This document shows, piece after piece, positions 23,038-32,169 of a DNA stretch of 64,000 bases; the stretch's first letter is position 1; every line of letters begins with the position of its first letter. Where the stretch lies: contig CAXXGW010000009.1 of NCBI GenBank assembly GCA_963666755.2, positions 310,001 to 374,000 on the forward strand, given 5' to 3'. This stretch comes from CAXXOK01 sp963666755 (GTDB lineage: Bacteria > Bacillota > Clostridia > Christensenellales > Aristaeellaceae). The position numbers and the translations under genes were made by a program. The notes beneath the pieces were generated by a model, which saw only the letters and a list, made by a program, of their open reading frames with translations, did not search any database and was not told the DNA's origin.

Positions 23038-25050
23038 ATGCCGATTCTTGTGGCCAAACACGCCGGATTCTGTATGGGCGTGCGCCGCGCGGTAGTCGAG
23101 GCGATGAAGGCCGCTCAAACCGAACAGGGCATCGTGACCATCGGGGAATTGGTCCATAACCCGGAGGTCATCCGCCGTCTGGAAACGGTGGGCGTCCGGG
23201 CTGTCGAAGCACCGGCCGACGCGGCCGGGCGCACGGCGATTATCCGCAGCCACGGCGTGGCACCGGACGTGTACCGGCAGCTGGACGCGCGTGGCTTGAA
23301 GACCATTGACCTGACCTGCCCCTATGTGGAGCGCCTGCATACGCTAGTGGCGCGCTACAGCGAAGGCGGACGCACGGTGATATTGGTCGGGCAGGCGGAT
23401 CACCCCGAGGTGGTTGGCACGCTGGGCTGGTGCCGGGGGCCGGTGTACACAGTCCACACCCTGTTGGAAGCCAATGCCCTGCCGGAAATGGACGAGGCGC
23501 TGGCCGTCGCGCAGACAACCTTCCCCCACGAGGGCTGGGAGGCCATCCTGCCGTTGCTCAAGCAACGCGTCCGGAACCTGACCACGGAAGATACCATCTG
23601 CACCGCGACCGTCCTTCGGCAGAAGGAGGCGCGCCAGCTGGCCGCCCAGGTGGACGCGATGCTGGTGGTCGGCGGGCTGGGCAGCGCCAACACGCGCAAG
23701 CTGTACGAGACCTGCCTGAGCATTTGCAAGCGAACCCTGTTGGTAGAGCGCGCGGCGGACATCCCGCCGGGCTTTGCAGATATCCATACGGAGACTATCG
23801 GAATCACCGCCGGTGCGAGCACGCCGGATTGGTCACTTAAGGAGGTTGTCACACGCATGACGGACAAGGAACAGTTGGATCAGCGGGTTTCCGGCGAGGA
23901 GGCGGACAAGAGCAGCTTTATGGCTGACGTGGAAGCCACTCTGGTCAAAATCAGGCCCGGGCAGTCGGTTACCGGCACGGTCGTCCAGATCACGGAGGAC
24001 GAGGTTTGCGTCAATATCGGCTTCAAATCCGACGGCCTGATCAAGCGTGACGATCTGGTTACCCAGGACGTGAAACTGGGCGACGAGATCGAGGTGGAGG
24101 TCGTCAAAGTAAACGACGGCGAGGGCAACGTGCTGCTGTCGCAGCGCAACATCCTCAACCGCAAGGCCTTCAACGCGCTGATGGAGAAGTACGAGCAGGG
24201 CGAGTTCGTCGAGGGCGTGGGCAAAGAGGTCGTCAAGGGCGGCCTGATCTGCAACGTGGACGGCATCCGCGCGTTCGTGCCGGCGTCGCAGCTCTCCAAC
24301 CGCTACGTAGAAAAGATCGGCGAGTTTGTGGGTCAGACCATGAAGCTCAAGATCATCGAAGTGGACGAGCAAAAGAAGCGCATCGTCGCCAGCCGCAAAG
24401 CGGTGCTCAAGGAAGAAGCCGCCAGCCGCAAGACGAAAATCTGGGATAACCTGCACGAGGGCGACGTGATCAAGGGCATCGTGCGCCGCCTGACCGATTT
24501 CGGCGCGTTTGTCGATATCGGCGGCGTGGACGGCCTGATCCACGTAACCGATCTGAGCTGGTCGCACGTCAAGCATCCTTCGGAAATCGTGCAGCCCGAT
24601 CAGGAAGTGGAAGTCAAAATCCTCAGCCTCGACCCGGAGCGCGAGCGCATCCAGCTTGGCCTCAAGCAGATGCAGCCCAAGCCGTGGGATCTGGCCCCCG
24701 AGAAATACCCCGAAGGCGCGGTGGTCACCGGCAAAGTGGTGCGGATTACCACCTTCGGCGCGTTTGTGGAGCTTGAGCCCGGCATCGACGGCCTGGTGCA
24801 CATCAGCCAGTGCGCCACCACCCGCATCAATAAGGTGGAAGACGCCGTGAACGTGGGCGATGTGGTGAATGTGAAGGTGCTCAGCATCGACCCGGAAGCC
24901 AAGCGCATCAGCCTGAGCATCCGCGCGTTGCTGGAGCCGGAGCATAAGGAAGCCCCCGCCGCGAACATGGACGATGGCGAGGATGCCGTGCCCGTGGATA
25001 TCGAAGCCGTGGGCAAGCAGCTGGCCGACGAGGCGGGCGATCAGGAGTAA
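23038..25050 (+). CDS. ispH-rpsA: IspH (HMBPP reductase) fused to a four-S1-domain protein
   Basis: 670 residues. Residues 1-273 are IspH, the last step of the MEP isoprenoid pathway: 4Fe-4S ligands Cys12 (GFCMGVRRAV), Cys94 (LTCPYV) and Cys188 (EDTICTATV), and Glu124 in DHPEVVG. Residues 274-670 contain four S1 RNA-binding domains (roughly 304-372, 388-455, 472-545, 557-628), the third and fourth with the classical FGAFVDIGGVDGLIH and FGAFVELEPGIDGLVH. This fusion is known in Clostridia. Start ATG follows TTTGGAGG. A second ribosome site with ATG at the junction could give the S1 part alone. The acidic tail after residue 635 is typical. Confidence 0.95.
   Translation: MPILVAKHAGFCMGVRRAVVEAMKAAQTEQGIVTIGELVHNPEVIRRLETVGVRAVEAPADAAGRTAIIRSHGVAPDVYRQLDARGLKTIDLTCPYVERLHTLVARYSEGGRTVILVGQADHPEVVGTLGWCRGPVYTVHTLLEANALPEMDEALAVAQTTFPHEGWEAILPLLKQRVRNLTTEDTICTATVLRQKEARQLAAQVDAMLVVGGLGSANTRKLYETCLSICKRTLLVERAADIPPGFADIHTETIGITAGASTPDWSLKEVVTRMTDKEQLDQRVSGEEADKSSFMADVEATLVKIRPGQSVTGTVVQITEDEVCVNIGFKSDGLIKRDDLVTQDVKLGDEIEVEVVKVNDGEGNVLLSQRNILNRKAFNALMEKYEQGEFVEGVGKEVVKGGLICNVDGIRAFVPASQLSNRYVEKIGEFVGQTMKLKIIEVDEQKKRIVASRKAVLKEEAASRKTKIWDNLHEGDVIKGIVRRLTDFGAFVDIGGVDGLIHVTDLSWSHVKHPSEIVQPDQEVEVKILSLDPERERIQLGLKQMQPKPWDLAPEKYPEGAVVTGKVVRITTFGAFVELEPGIDGLVHISQCATTRINKVEDAVNVGDVVNVKVLSIDPEAKRISLSIRALLEPEHKEAPAANMDDGEDAVPVDIEAVGKQLADEAGDQE
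23839..23859 (+). promoter_or_regulatory. Internal ribosome-binding site at the IspH/S1 junction
   Basis: AAGGAGG at 23839-23845, 11-nt spacer, ATG at 23857 in frame with the fusion. The Met (residue 274) is exactly where a free-standing S1 protein would begin, so a 397-residue S1 product may be made in addition to the full fusion. Confidence 0.55.
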
Positions 25051-25163
25051 ACCGCGCAACGACCGCATACAATGCGCCGCTTTTTAGCGGGGCGTATGAA
25101 GGTTGCCCGTTTACACCATAAACCCCGCGCGATGGCGCGGGCCGGTGCTCTGAAAACATACCG

Positions 25164-25198
25164 GTACCCCCGCAGGGATTTCCCTGCGGGGGTACTTT
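25164..25198 (+). terminator. Terminator of the cmk/ispH operon
   Basis: A perfect 14-bp stem (25164-25177/25182-25195), 4-nt loop, then TTTGT. Confidence 0.75.
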
Positions 25199-25223
25199 GT
25201 GCGATAATACGTTACTACGGCAC

Positions 25224-25252
25224 TTGACTAAAGCATACGGGTGTGCTATGCT
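25224..25252 (+). promoter_or_regulatory. Promoter of the histidine operon
   Basis: -35 TTGACT (25224-25229), 17-bp spacer, -10 TATGCT (25247-25252), leader of about 80 nt. No T-box or leader peptide with His codons was found in the leader. Confidence 0.7.
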
Positions 25253-25337
25253 CCTCCCATGGCATCGGCGCGGCGCCTGTGGTATACTGTAGGCGGCGCA
25301 AAGCCCACCGGTGCCGACCCAGAGAACGGGAGGGACT

Positions 25338-26450
25338 ATGCAACCACGCAACCAAGCCCGGCGCGAGCAGCTCTACAGCCGCCTGCGCGACCTCTATGAA
25401 AACCTCGGGTACACGCGCTTTTCCATGCGTCGCTTTGAGGAGTACGCGCTGTATCTGGAAAACAAAAATTTTTTGAAAAGCGAAAGCGTACTCGCCTTTA
25501 CCAACCCGGATGGAACGCTGATGGCGCTCAAGCCCGATGTGACGCTCTCCATTGTCAAGCACGCGCGGCCGGACTGCGCTGGCGTAGAGAAGGTCTATTA
25601 TCAGGAAAGCGTGTACCGGCTGGCTCCGACCGCGCGCGAGTTTGTGGAGATTGAGCAGATGGGCGTGGAGGCGCTGGGCGCGGTGGACGCCTACACCACC
25701 GGCGAGGTGCTGCGCCTTGCGCTGGAAAGCCTGCGCGCCGTCGGCCCCGCCTATGTGCTGGACGTGAGCCACATGGGCTTTGCCACGGGCCTGATGGAAG
25801 CCGCGGGGCTGGATGCCGAGCGGCAGGAGCGCCTCTTTGCGCTGATCCGCCGCAAGAACGCGCATGAGCTGGCCGAGGCCATCGCGGCAGAGGGGGTTGC
25901 GCCCGCCTACGCCGGTTCCATCGCATCGCTGGCGGGACTGTGCGGGCCGTTTCCGGAAACGCTGCAACGCGCGCGGGCGCTGGCCATCAGCGTGCCGATG
26001 CAGGCGGCGCTGGACGAGCTGGAAGCCCTGTATGCGCTGCTGACTGCAGTGGGGCTGGCCGACGCGCTACAGCTGGATTTTTCGATGGTAAACGACCTGA
26101 GCTATTATAACGGCGTGGTGTTTCAGGGCTATGTGCAGGGCGCGCCGCGCGTGGTGCTCTCCGGCGGGCGTTACGATCCGCTGATGCGGCGCTTCGGCAA
26201 GGCGGGGGACGGCGTGGGTTTCGCCCTGTACCTGGACGAGCTGGCCCCCGTGCTGCGCGACCCGCGCGACTGGGATGCCGATGTGCTGGCCCTCTACGCC
26301 CCCGGCGATGATCTGGCGAAGGTCAACGCCGCCGTGTTTGCGCTGGCGGCGCAGGAGCTGCGGGTGTTTGCCGCCGTAGCCCGGCCGGACGGATTCCGCG
26401 CGGCAAGGGTGCTGCGCTTTGATGGACAAACCTTCCGGGAGGTGCCCTGA
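25338..26450 (+). CDS. hisZ: ATP phosphoribosyltransferase regulatory subunit
   Basis: 370 residues. A HisRS-like paralogue (KPDVTLSIVKHA, YYQESVYRL, EIEQMGVEALG, YYNGVVFQGY, LSGGRYDPL) without tRNA-charging function that pairs with short HisG and confers histidine feedback. Class II motifs are present in modified form and the HisRS anticodon-binding domain is missing, as expected. ATG follows GGGAGGG. First gene of a ten-gene his operon in which most genes overlap or nearly touch. Confidence 0.95.
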   Translation: MQPRNQARREQLYSRLRDLYENLGYTRFSMRRFEEYALYLENKNFLKSESVLAFTNPDGTLMALKPDVTLSIVKHARPDCAGVEKVYYQESVYRLAPTAREFVEIEQMGVEALGAVDAYTTGEVLRLALESLRAVGPAYVLDVSHMGFATGLMEAAGLDAERQERLFALIRRKNAHELAEAIAAEGVAPAYAGSIASLAGLCGPFPETLQRARALAISVPMQAALDELEALYALLTAVGLADALQLDFSMVNDLSYYNGVVFQGYVQGAPRVVLSGGRYDPLMRRFGKAGDGVGFALYLDELAPVLRDPRDWDADVLALYAPGDDLAKVNAAVFALAAQELRVFAAVARPDGFRAARVLRFDGQTFREVP

Positions 26451-26451
26451 G

Positions 26452-27087
26452 ATGCTGAATGTGGCGTTGCCCAAGGGGCGACTGGGGGATCGCGTGTACC
26501 GGCTGTTTAAGGAGTGCGGCTATGCCTGCGCCGCCATGGAGGCGGACGACCGCCGCCTGGTGTTGGTTGACGAGGGCGGCGCGGAGCAATACCTGCTGGT
26601 TAAGCCCAGCGATGTGGCCATCTATGTGGCGCACGGCGCGGCGGATGTGGGCGTGGTGGGCAAGGACGTGCTTCTGGAGGGCGGCGACGATGTGTTCGAG
26701 CTGCTGGATTTGGGCTTTGGCGTTTGCCGCATGTGCGTGGCCGCGCCCGTGGGCTTCCGGGAGGATTTAACCGCGCCGCTGCGGGTTGCCACCAAGTACC
26801 CCAACATCGCCCGGCGGCATTACGCCGCCAAAAGCCGGGAGATTGAAATTATCAAGCTGAACGGCTCCATCGAGCTGGCGCCCATTCTGGGCCTCTCGGA
26901 CGTGATTGTGGATATTGTGGAAACCGGCTCCACCCTGCGGCAAAACAATCTGGAGGTGGTGGAGACGATTCTGCCCATCAGCGCGCGGCTGATTGCCAAC
27001 AAAGCTGCGATGCGCTTCAAGGCCGATGCCATCCAGCCGCTGGTGGCGGCGCTGGCCGCCGCTGTGGGGAAAGGAGCTAAAGCATGA
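26452..27087 (+). CDS. hisG: ATP phosphoribosyltransferase, short form
   Basis: 211 residues, the short HisG lacking the regulatory C-terminal domain, consistent with hisZ next door. Motifs: VALPKGRLGDRVY at the N-terminus, GVVGKDVL, ATKYPNIARRHYA, and the PRPP loop DVIVDIVETGSTLRQN. It catalyses the first step, ATP + PRPP. One base separates it from the hisZ stop. Confidence 0.97.
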   Translation: MLNVALPKGRLGDRVYRLFKECGYACAAMEADDRRLVLVDEGGAEQYLLVKPSDVAIYVAHGAADVGVVGKDVLLEGGDDVFELLDLGFGVCRMCVAAPVGFREDLTAPLRVATKYPNIARRHYAAKSREIEIIKLNGSIELAPILGLSDVIVDIVETGSTLRQNNLEVVETILPISARLIANKAAMRFKADAIQPLVAALAAAVGKGAKA

Positions 27088-28373
27088 TTCGCATCCTGCG
27101 TTATGAGGGCCAGCCCGTGGAGGAACTGCTCAACCGCGCCTCCGCCCCCCAGCGGGACGTGACCGAAGCCGTGGCCGCCATTTTAGAGGATGTGCGTGTC
27201 CGGGGCGACGCTGCCGCGCTGGACGCGTGCGAGCGCTTCGACGGTGTGCGCCCGCAGAATTTGCTGGTAACCCTGGAGGAAATCGACGCCGCCTTTGACG
27301 CGGTAGACCCGGCGCTGCTGGGCACCCTGCGGCTGGCGGCCGAGAACATCACGCGTTTCCACCAGATGCAGAAACGTACCGGTTTTGTGGATGCCCGGGA
27401 GGAGGGCGTGGTGGTGGGGCAGCGCGTGCTGCCGCTGCGCTCGGCGGGCCTGTATGTGCCGGGCGGTACCGCCCGTTACCCCAGCACCGTGCTGATGGCC
27501 GCCATCCCGGCAGCGATTGCGGGCGTGCCCCGCGTGGTGATGACCACCCCGCCGGACGCGCAGGGCAACGTGCCCGCGCCCATCCTCGCGGCGGCCAAAC
27601 TGGCGGGGGTCGGCACCATCGTCAAGCTCGGCGGCGCGCAGGCCATCGCGGCGCTGGCGTACGGCACGCAATCCGTGCCCCGCGTCGATAAGATTGTCGG
27701 CCCCGGCAATGTGTTTGTGGCGACCGCCAAACAGCTGTGCTACGCGCAGGGGCTGGCGGATATCGACATGGTGGCCGGGCCCAGCGAGATTTTGGTGATT
27801 GCCGACGGGCACAGCAACCCGGCGTATGTCGCCGCCGACCTGCTGAGTCAGGCGGAGCATGACCGGCTGGCCGCCGCGTGGCTGGTAACCGACAGCGAGG
27901 CGCTGGCCGTACAGGTGCGCGCCGAGGTGGAGCGGCAGCTTTTGGAACTACCGCGCCAAAGCATCGCCCGCGAGGCTATCGATCAGAACAGCCGCGCCAT
28001 TGTGACCCCAGACCTGCAAACCGCCGTGCGCATCGCCAACGCCATCGCGCCGGAGCATCTGGAGCTGTGCGTGGAGGAGCCTTTCGCCCTGCTTGCGGCG
28101 GTGGAAAACGCAGGCAGCGTGTTCCTGGGCCGCTATTGCCCCGAACCGCTGGGCGATTATCTGGCCGGGCCCAACCACACGCTGCCGACCTCGGGCACGG
28201 CAAGGTTTGCCTCCCCGTTGGGCGTGGATGATTTTTGCAAGCGCTCCAGCTACCTGTATTACACCCGCGACGCGTTGCGCCGCGTGGCCGCGGATGTGCA
28301 GCGCTTCGCGCAAAGCGAGGGGCTTGACGCGCACGCCAACGCCGTGGCTGTGCGTATGGAGGAGGAACCATGA
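27084..28373 (+). CDS. hisD: Histidinol dehydrogenase
   Basis: 429 residues, normal size. Zn-dependent, oxidises L-histidinol to histidine in two NAD steps. Motifs: LRSAGLYVPGGTARYPST, VPRVDKIVGPGNVFVATAK, DMVAGPSEILVIAD, LSQAEHDRLA, IAPEHLELC, GDYLAGPNHTLPTSG, which contain the Zn-binding Gln/His/Asp/His set. Overlaps hisG by 4 bp (ATGA). Confidence 0.98.
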   Translation: MIRILRYEGQPVEELLNRASAPQRDVTEAVAAILEDVRVRGDAAALDACERFDGVRPQNLLVTLEEIDAAFDAVDPALLGTLRLAAENITRFHQMQKRTGFVDAREEGVVVGQRVLPLRSAGLYVPGGTARYPSTVLMAAIPAAIAGVPRVVMTTPPDAQGNVPAPILAAAKLAGVGTIVKLGGAQAIAALAYGTQSVPRVDKIVGPGNVFVATAKQLCYAQGLADIDMVAGPSEILVIADGHSNPAYVAADLLSQAEHDRLAAAWLVTDSEALAVQVRAEVERQLLELPRQSIAREAIDQNSRAIVTPDLQTAVRIANAIAPEHLELCVEEPFALLAAVENAGSVFLGRYCPEPLGDYLAGPNHTLPTSGTARFASPLGVDDFCKRSSYLYYTRDALRRVAADVQRFAQSEGLDAHANAVAVRMEEEP

Positions 28374-29455
28374 GCGAATTTCTGCTGCCCCGGCTGCGGT
28401 CGCTGGAGCCTTATGTGCCCGGAGAGCAGCCGCAGGATCGCCGGTATGTGAAGCTTAACACCAACGAAAGCCCCTTTCCGCCTTCGCCCCGCGTGCTGGA
28501 AGCGCTCAGCCGCGAGGCCGCCTCGGGGCTGAACCTGTACCCCGACCCGCTGGCCCATGCGCTGCGCCGCGCCATTGCCGAGGAGCACGGCGTGGCGGAA
28601 GAGAATGTGTTTGTCGGCAACGGCTCTGACGAGGTGCTGGGCTTTGCCTTTCAGGCCTATGCCGACGAAACGCGTGGGGTCACGATCCCGGAAGTGAGCT
28701 ACGGCTTTTACCGCGTGCATGCGCAGCTGTACCGCATGCAGCCCACGCTGGTGCCCCTTCGTGCCGACTTTACCCTGCCGGTGGAGCCCTTTCTGCACCA
28801 GAACCAGCTTGTGGCGCTGGCCAACCCCAACGCGCCCACCTCGCTGGCCGCGCCGATGGACGCGCTGGAGCAGATTGTTGCGGGCAACCCGCACAGCGTG
28901 GTGCTGATTGACGAAGCGTACGCGGATTTCAGCGACGAAAGCTGTGTGCCGCTGCTGCCCCGCTACCGCAACCTGCTGATTGTGCGCACGTTTTCCAAAT
29001 CCCGCTCGCTGGCAGGCGGGCGGCTGGGCTACGCGCTGGCAAGCCCGGAGATCATCGCGGATTTGAACCGCGTCAAGAACTCCTTTCACCCTTATAACAT
29101 CAACAGCCTGACGATGCTGGCGGGCATTGAGGCCATGCGGGACAGGCCGTATTTCGACGCCTGTGTGCAGGCCATCCGCGCCCAGCGCGCGCAAAGCACG
29201 GCGGCGCTGCGTGCCCTCGGCTTTACCGTGGCGGACAGCGCAACCAACTTCCTGTTTGCCGCGCCGCCGGGGCTGGACGGGTTTACGTACTACCAGCGCA
29301 TGAAGGAGCATGGGGTGCTGGTGCGGTATCTGGACCATCCGACGCTCCGGGGGCATGTGCGCATTACCGTGGGCAGCGCCGCGCAGATGGACGCTCTTCT
29401 GGACGCGACCCGCGCCGTGCTGCGCGAAACCGCCGCCGGGCAAACCGGCTATTGA
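28370..29455 (+). CDS. hisC: Histidinol-phosphate aminotransferase
   Basis: 361 residues, PLP fold type I. Motifs: KLNTNESPFPPSP at the substrate pocket, VGNGSDEVL, LANPNAPTS, IDEAYADFS, and the PLP lysine in RTFSKSRSLAGGRLGY. Converts imidazole-acetol phosphate to histidinol phosphate using glutamate. Overlaps hisD by 4 bp. Confidence 0.97.
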   Translation: MSEFLLPRLRSLEPYVPGEQPQDRRYVKLNTNESPFPPSPRVLEALSREAASGLNLYPDPLAHALRRAIAEEHGVAEENVFVGNGSDEVLGFAFQAYADETRGVTIPEVSYGFYRVHAQLYRMQPTLVPLRADFTLPVEPFLHQNQLVALANPNAPTSLAAPMDALEQIVAGNPHSVVLIDEAYADFSDESCVPLLPRYRNLLIVRTFSKSRSLAGGRLGYALASPEIIADLNRVKNSFHPYNINSLTMLAGIEAMRDRPYFDACVQAIRAQRAQSTAALRALGFTVADSATNFLFAAPPGLDGFTYYQRMKEHGVLVRYLDHPTLRGHVRITVGSAAQMDALLDATRAVLRETAAGQTGY

Positions 29456-29468
29456 AAGGAGCCTGCCT

Positions 29469-30068
29469 ATGCGAAGCGCAACCGTAACCCGGAAAACGGC
29501 GGAGACGGATATTGCCCTGACGTTGAATCTGGATGGCGTGGGGGAGGCGAACGTCGCCACCGGCTGCGGCTTTCTGGACCACATGCTCACCCTGTTTGCC
29601 CGCCACGGCCGCATGGATTTGACCGTGCGCTGCACCGGCGACCCGTGGGTGGACGATCACCACACCGTGGAGGATGTGGGCATCGCGCTGGGGCAGGCGC
29701 TGGCGGTGGCGCTGGGCGACCTGCGCGGGGTGAACCGCTACGGCGAGCAGCTTTTGCCCATGGACGAGGCGCTGGCGCTGGTCGCGCTGGATTTGAGCGG
29801 GCGCGGCACCCTCTGCTACGAGGCGGCTTTGCCCACGGCCAAGGTCGGTACTTTCGATACGGAGCTTGGCAAGGAGTTTTTTCTGGCGCTCACACGGGAG
29901 GCGCGCATCACCCTGCATGTGCGCCTGCTAACCGGGGAGAACAGCCACCATATGCTGGAGGCGATCTTCAAGGGTTTCGGACGGGCGCTGCGCAAGGCTG
30001 TGGCAATCGACCCCGCGTTTGCCGACGAGATTCCATCCACCAAAGGCACGTTGGGAGGCCACGTATGA
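29469..30068 (+). CDS. hisB: Imidazoleglycerol-phosphate dehydratase
   Basis: 199 residues: the single-function IGPD without the histidinol phosphatase domain of enteric HisB, which fits the separate hisK at the end of the operon. Mn-binding motifs FLDHMLTLFARHG, DDHHTVEDVGIALG, and ENSHHMLEAIFKGFGRAL. ATG after AAAGGAG, 13 bp after hisC. Confidence 0.97.
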   Translation: MRSATVTRKTAETDIALTLNLDGVGEANVATGCGFLDHMLTLFARHGRMDLTVRCTGDPWVDDHHTVEDVGIALGQALAVALGDLRGVNRYGEQLLPMDEALALVALDLSGRGTLCYEAALPTAKVGTFDTELGKEFFLALTREARITLHVRLLTGENSHHMLEAIFKGFGRALRKAVAIDPAFADEIPSTKGTLGGHV

Positions 30069-30679
30069 TTGCGATTGTGGATTACGGCGTGGGGAACCTC
30101 TACTCGCTTACGTGCTCGCTCAGGCACATCGGCGCGGAGGCAACCGTCACCCGGGATGAGGCGGCGCTGCGTGCGGCGGAGCGGATCATCCTGCCCGGGG
30201 TAGGCGCGTTTGGCGATGCGGCGGATAAGCTGCGCGCCCTCAAGCTGGACGCGCTTTTACAGCAGCAGGCGGCGCTGGGCAAGCCGCTGCTGGGCGTGTG
30301 CCTGGGGATGCAGCTACTGTTTGACGAGGGGCAGGAGTACGGCTTGCACCGGGGGCTGGGGCTGATCCACGGGCGGGTGATTTCGCTGGCGCCCGAGGCG
30401 GAGGGGCTCAAGGTGCCGCATATGGGCTGGAACAGTCTGGACATTCGCAAGCCGGAGGATCCGCTGCTGGCGCAGGTGCGGCAGGGGGATTATGTGTATT
30501 TTGTGCACAGCTACTACGCCGCGTTCTGCGACGAGGCGCTGGTGGCGACCGCCGCCTATGGCACCGATGTGGCGGCGGTGGTGCGTAACGGCTGCGTGTG
30601 CGGCACACAGTTCCACCCCGAAAAAAGCGGCGCGGTGGGGCTTTCCATTCTGGCGGCGTTTGCAAAGGGGGCGGCGTGA
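30065..30679 (+). CDS. hisH: Imidazole glycerol phosphate synthase, glutaminase subunit
   Basis: 204 residues, class I glutamine amidotransferase. Nucleophile Cys in GVCLGMQLLFD and the His/Glu pair in GTQFHPEKSG near the C-terminus. Supplies ammonia to HisF. Overlaps hisB by 4 bp (ATGA). Confidence 0.97.
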   Translation: MIAIVDYGVGNLYSLTCSLRHIGAEATVTRDEAALRAAERIILPGVGAFGDAADKLRALKLDALLQQQAALGKPLLGVCLGMQLLFDEGQEYGLHRGLGLIHGRVISLAPEAEGLKVPHMGWNSLDIRKPEDPLLAQVRQGDYVYFVHSYYAAFCDEALVATAAYGTDVAAVVRNGCVCGTQFHPEKSGAVGLSILAAFAKGAA

Positions 30680-31407
30680 TGCGCGTATTTCCCGCAATCG
30701 ACCTGCGTGACGGGCAGGTGGTGCGCCTGCGGCAGGGGGATTACGACCGGATGACCGTCTATGGCGATGATCCCGCCCGCACCGCGCAGGGCTTTGCCGA
30801 TGCGGGCGCGGAATGCCTGCACATTGTGGATTTGGACGGCGCGCGCGACGGCGGGCCCCGCAACGGCGAAGTGATTGCCGCGCTGTGCAGGCTGCCGCTG
30901 TTTACGCAGGTGGGCGGGGGCATCCGCTCGCAGGCGGATATCGAGCAGACCCTCGCGCTGGGCGCAGACCGTGTGATCCTGGGCAGCGTGGCCGTGACGG
31001 ATTTCGCCTTTACCGCCCGCATGGGCAAGCGGTACGGCGATAAGCTGGCCGTGGGCGTGGATGCGCGCGATGGGATGGTGGCTATTCAGGGCTGGAAGGT
31101 GACCACCGACCAGCCTAGCTTTGCGTTTTGCAAACGCCTGCTGGATGTGGGCATCCACACCGTGATTTATACCGATATCGCCCGCGACGGGCTGCTGGCG
31201 GGGGCAAACCTGCCTGCCTACGAGCGGCTGACCGCGCTGCCGGGGCTGAACGTGATTGCCAGCGGCGGCGTTTCCTACGAACGGGAAATCGAGGCGCTGC
31301 GCACCTTGCACGCCGCTGGGGTGATCGTGGGCAAGGCGCTGTATACGGGCCGGCTGGACTTAAAACGGGTGCTGGCCATTGCCCGGGGGGAGGCGGAACC
31401 ATGCTGA
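30679..31407 (+). CDS. hisA: ProFAR isomerase
   Basis: 242 residues, TIM barrel with the duplicated half-barrel phosphate sites. Catalytic Asp in PAIDLRDGQVVRLRQG and in YTDIARDG; VGGGIRSQADIE and ASGGVSYEREIEAL bind phosphate. Start shares one base with the hisH stop (TGATG). Confidence 0.97.
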   Translation: MRVFPAIDLRDGQVVRLRQGDYDRMTVYGDDPARTAQGFADAGAECLHIVDLDGARDGGPRNGEVIAALCRLPLFTQVGGGIRSQADIEQTLALGADRVILGSVAVTDFAFTARMGKRYGDKLAVGVDARDGMVAIQGWKVTTDQPSFAFCKRLLDVGIHTVIYTDIARDGLLAGANLPAYERLTALPGLNVIASGGVSYEREIEALRTLHAAGVIVGKALYTGRLDLKRVLAIARGEAEPC

Positions 31408-32156
31408 CCAAACGGATCATCCCCTGCCTGGACGTGCGCAACGGCCGGGTGGTCAAGGGCGTGAATTTCGAGGGCCTGCGCGATGTGGACGATCCGGTGG
31501 CACTGGCGCGCTACTATAACGATTCCGGCGCGGATGAGCTGGTGTTTTATGACATCACCGCCAGCTACGAAGGGCGGCCGCTGTTTGCCGATGCCCTCAG
31601 GCGCGTGGCGGCAGAGGTGTTCATCCCCCTTACGGTGGGCGGCAGCATTAACACGCTGGACGATTTTGACCGCGTGCTCAAATGCGGCGCGGATAAGGTG
31701 AGCGTCAACTCCGGGGCGATTCGCAACCCCGGGCTGATTGCCGAGGCCGCGCGCCGCTATGGGGATCAGTGCGTGGTGCTGTCCATGGACGTAAAGCGTG
31801 TGGACGGCGCCTTCCACGTGTTTGCCAAGGGCGGCCGGGAGGATACGGGGTTGGACGCGGTGGAGTGGATTCGCTTTGGCGAGGCGCACGGCGCGGGCGA
31901 GGTGGTGGTTAACTCCATCGATACCGACGGCGTGCGCGGCGGGTTTGATCTGGACATGCTGGCCGTGCTGGGCGATGCGGTATCCCTGCCGCTGATCGCC
32001 TCCGGCGGCGCGGGCTGCCGGGAGGATTTCCGCACCCTGTTTACGCTGCCGTGTGTGGACGCGGGGCTGGCCGCGAGCATTTTCCACTCGCGGGAAGTGG
32101 ATTTACGCGAACTGAAGCAATACCTGGCGCAGGGCGGCGTGCCCATGCGCCTGTGA
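31401..32156 (+). CDS. hisF: Imidazole glycerol phosphate synthase, cyclase subunit
   Basis: 251 residues. TIM barrel with catalytic Asp in IIPCLDVRNGRVVKG and NSIDTDGVRGGFD; VGGSINTLDDFD and IASGGAGCREDF bind phosphate. Makes IGP and AICAR from PRFAR using ammonia from HisH. Overlaps hisA by 7 bp, a close-packed arrangement. Confidence 0.98.
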   Translation: MLTKRIIPCLDVRNGRVVKGVNFEGLRDVDDPVALARYYNDSGADELVFYDITASYEGRPLFADALRRVAAEVFIPLTVGGSINTLDDFDRVLKCGADKVSVNSGAIRNPGLIAEAARRYGDQCVVLSMDVKRVDGAFHVFAKGGREDTGLDAVEWIRFGEAHGAGEVVVNSIDTDGVRGGFDLDMLAVLGDAVSLPLIASGGAGCREDFRTLFTLPCVDAGLAASIFHSREVDLRELKQYLAQGGVPMRL

Positions 32157-32169
32157 GGAGAGAGCCGTC

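Noticed and set aside
25253..25337. His T-box or His leader peptide
   Set aside because: No GGTGG T-box core and no run of His codons in the 80-nt leader; feedback control probably acts through HisZ.
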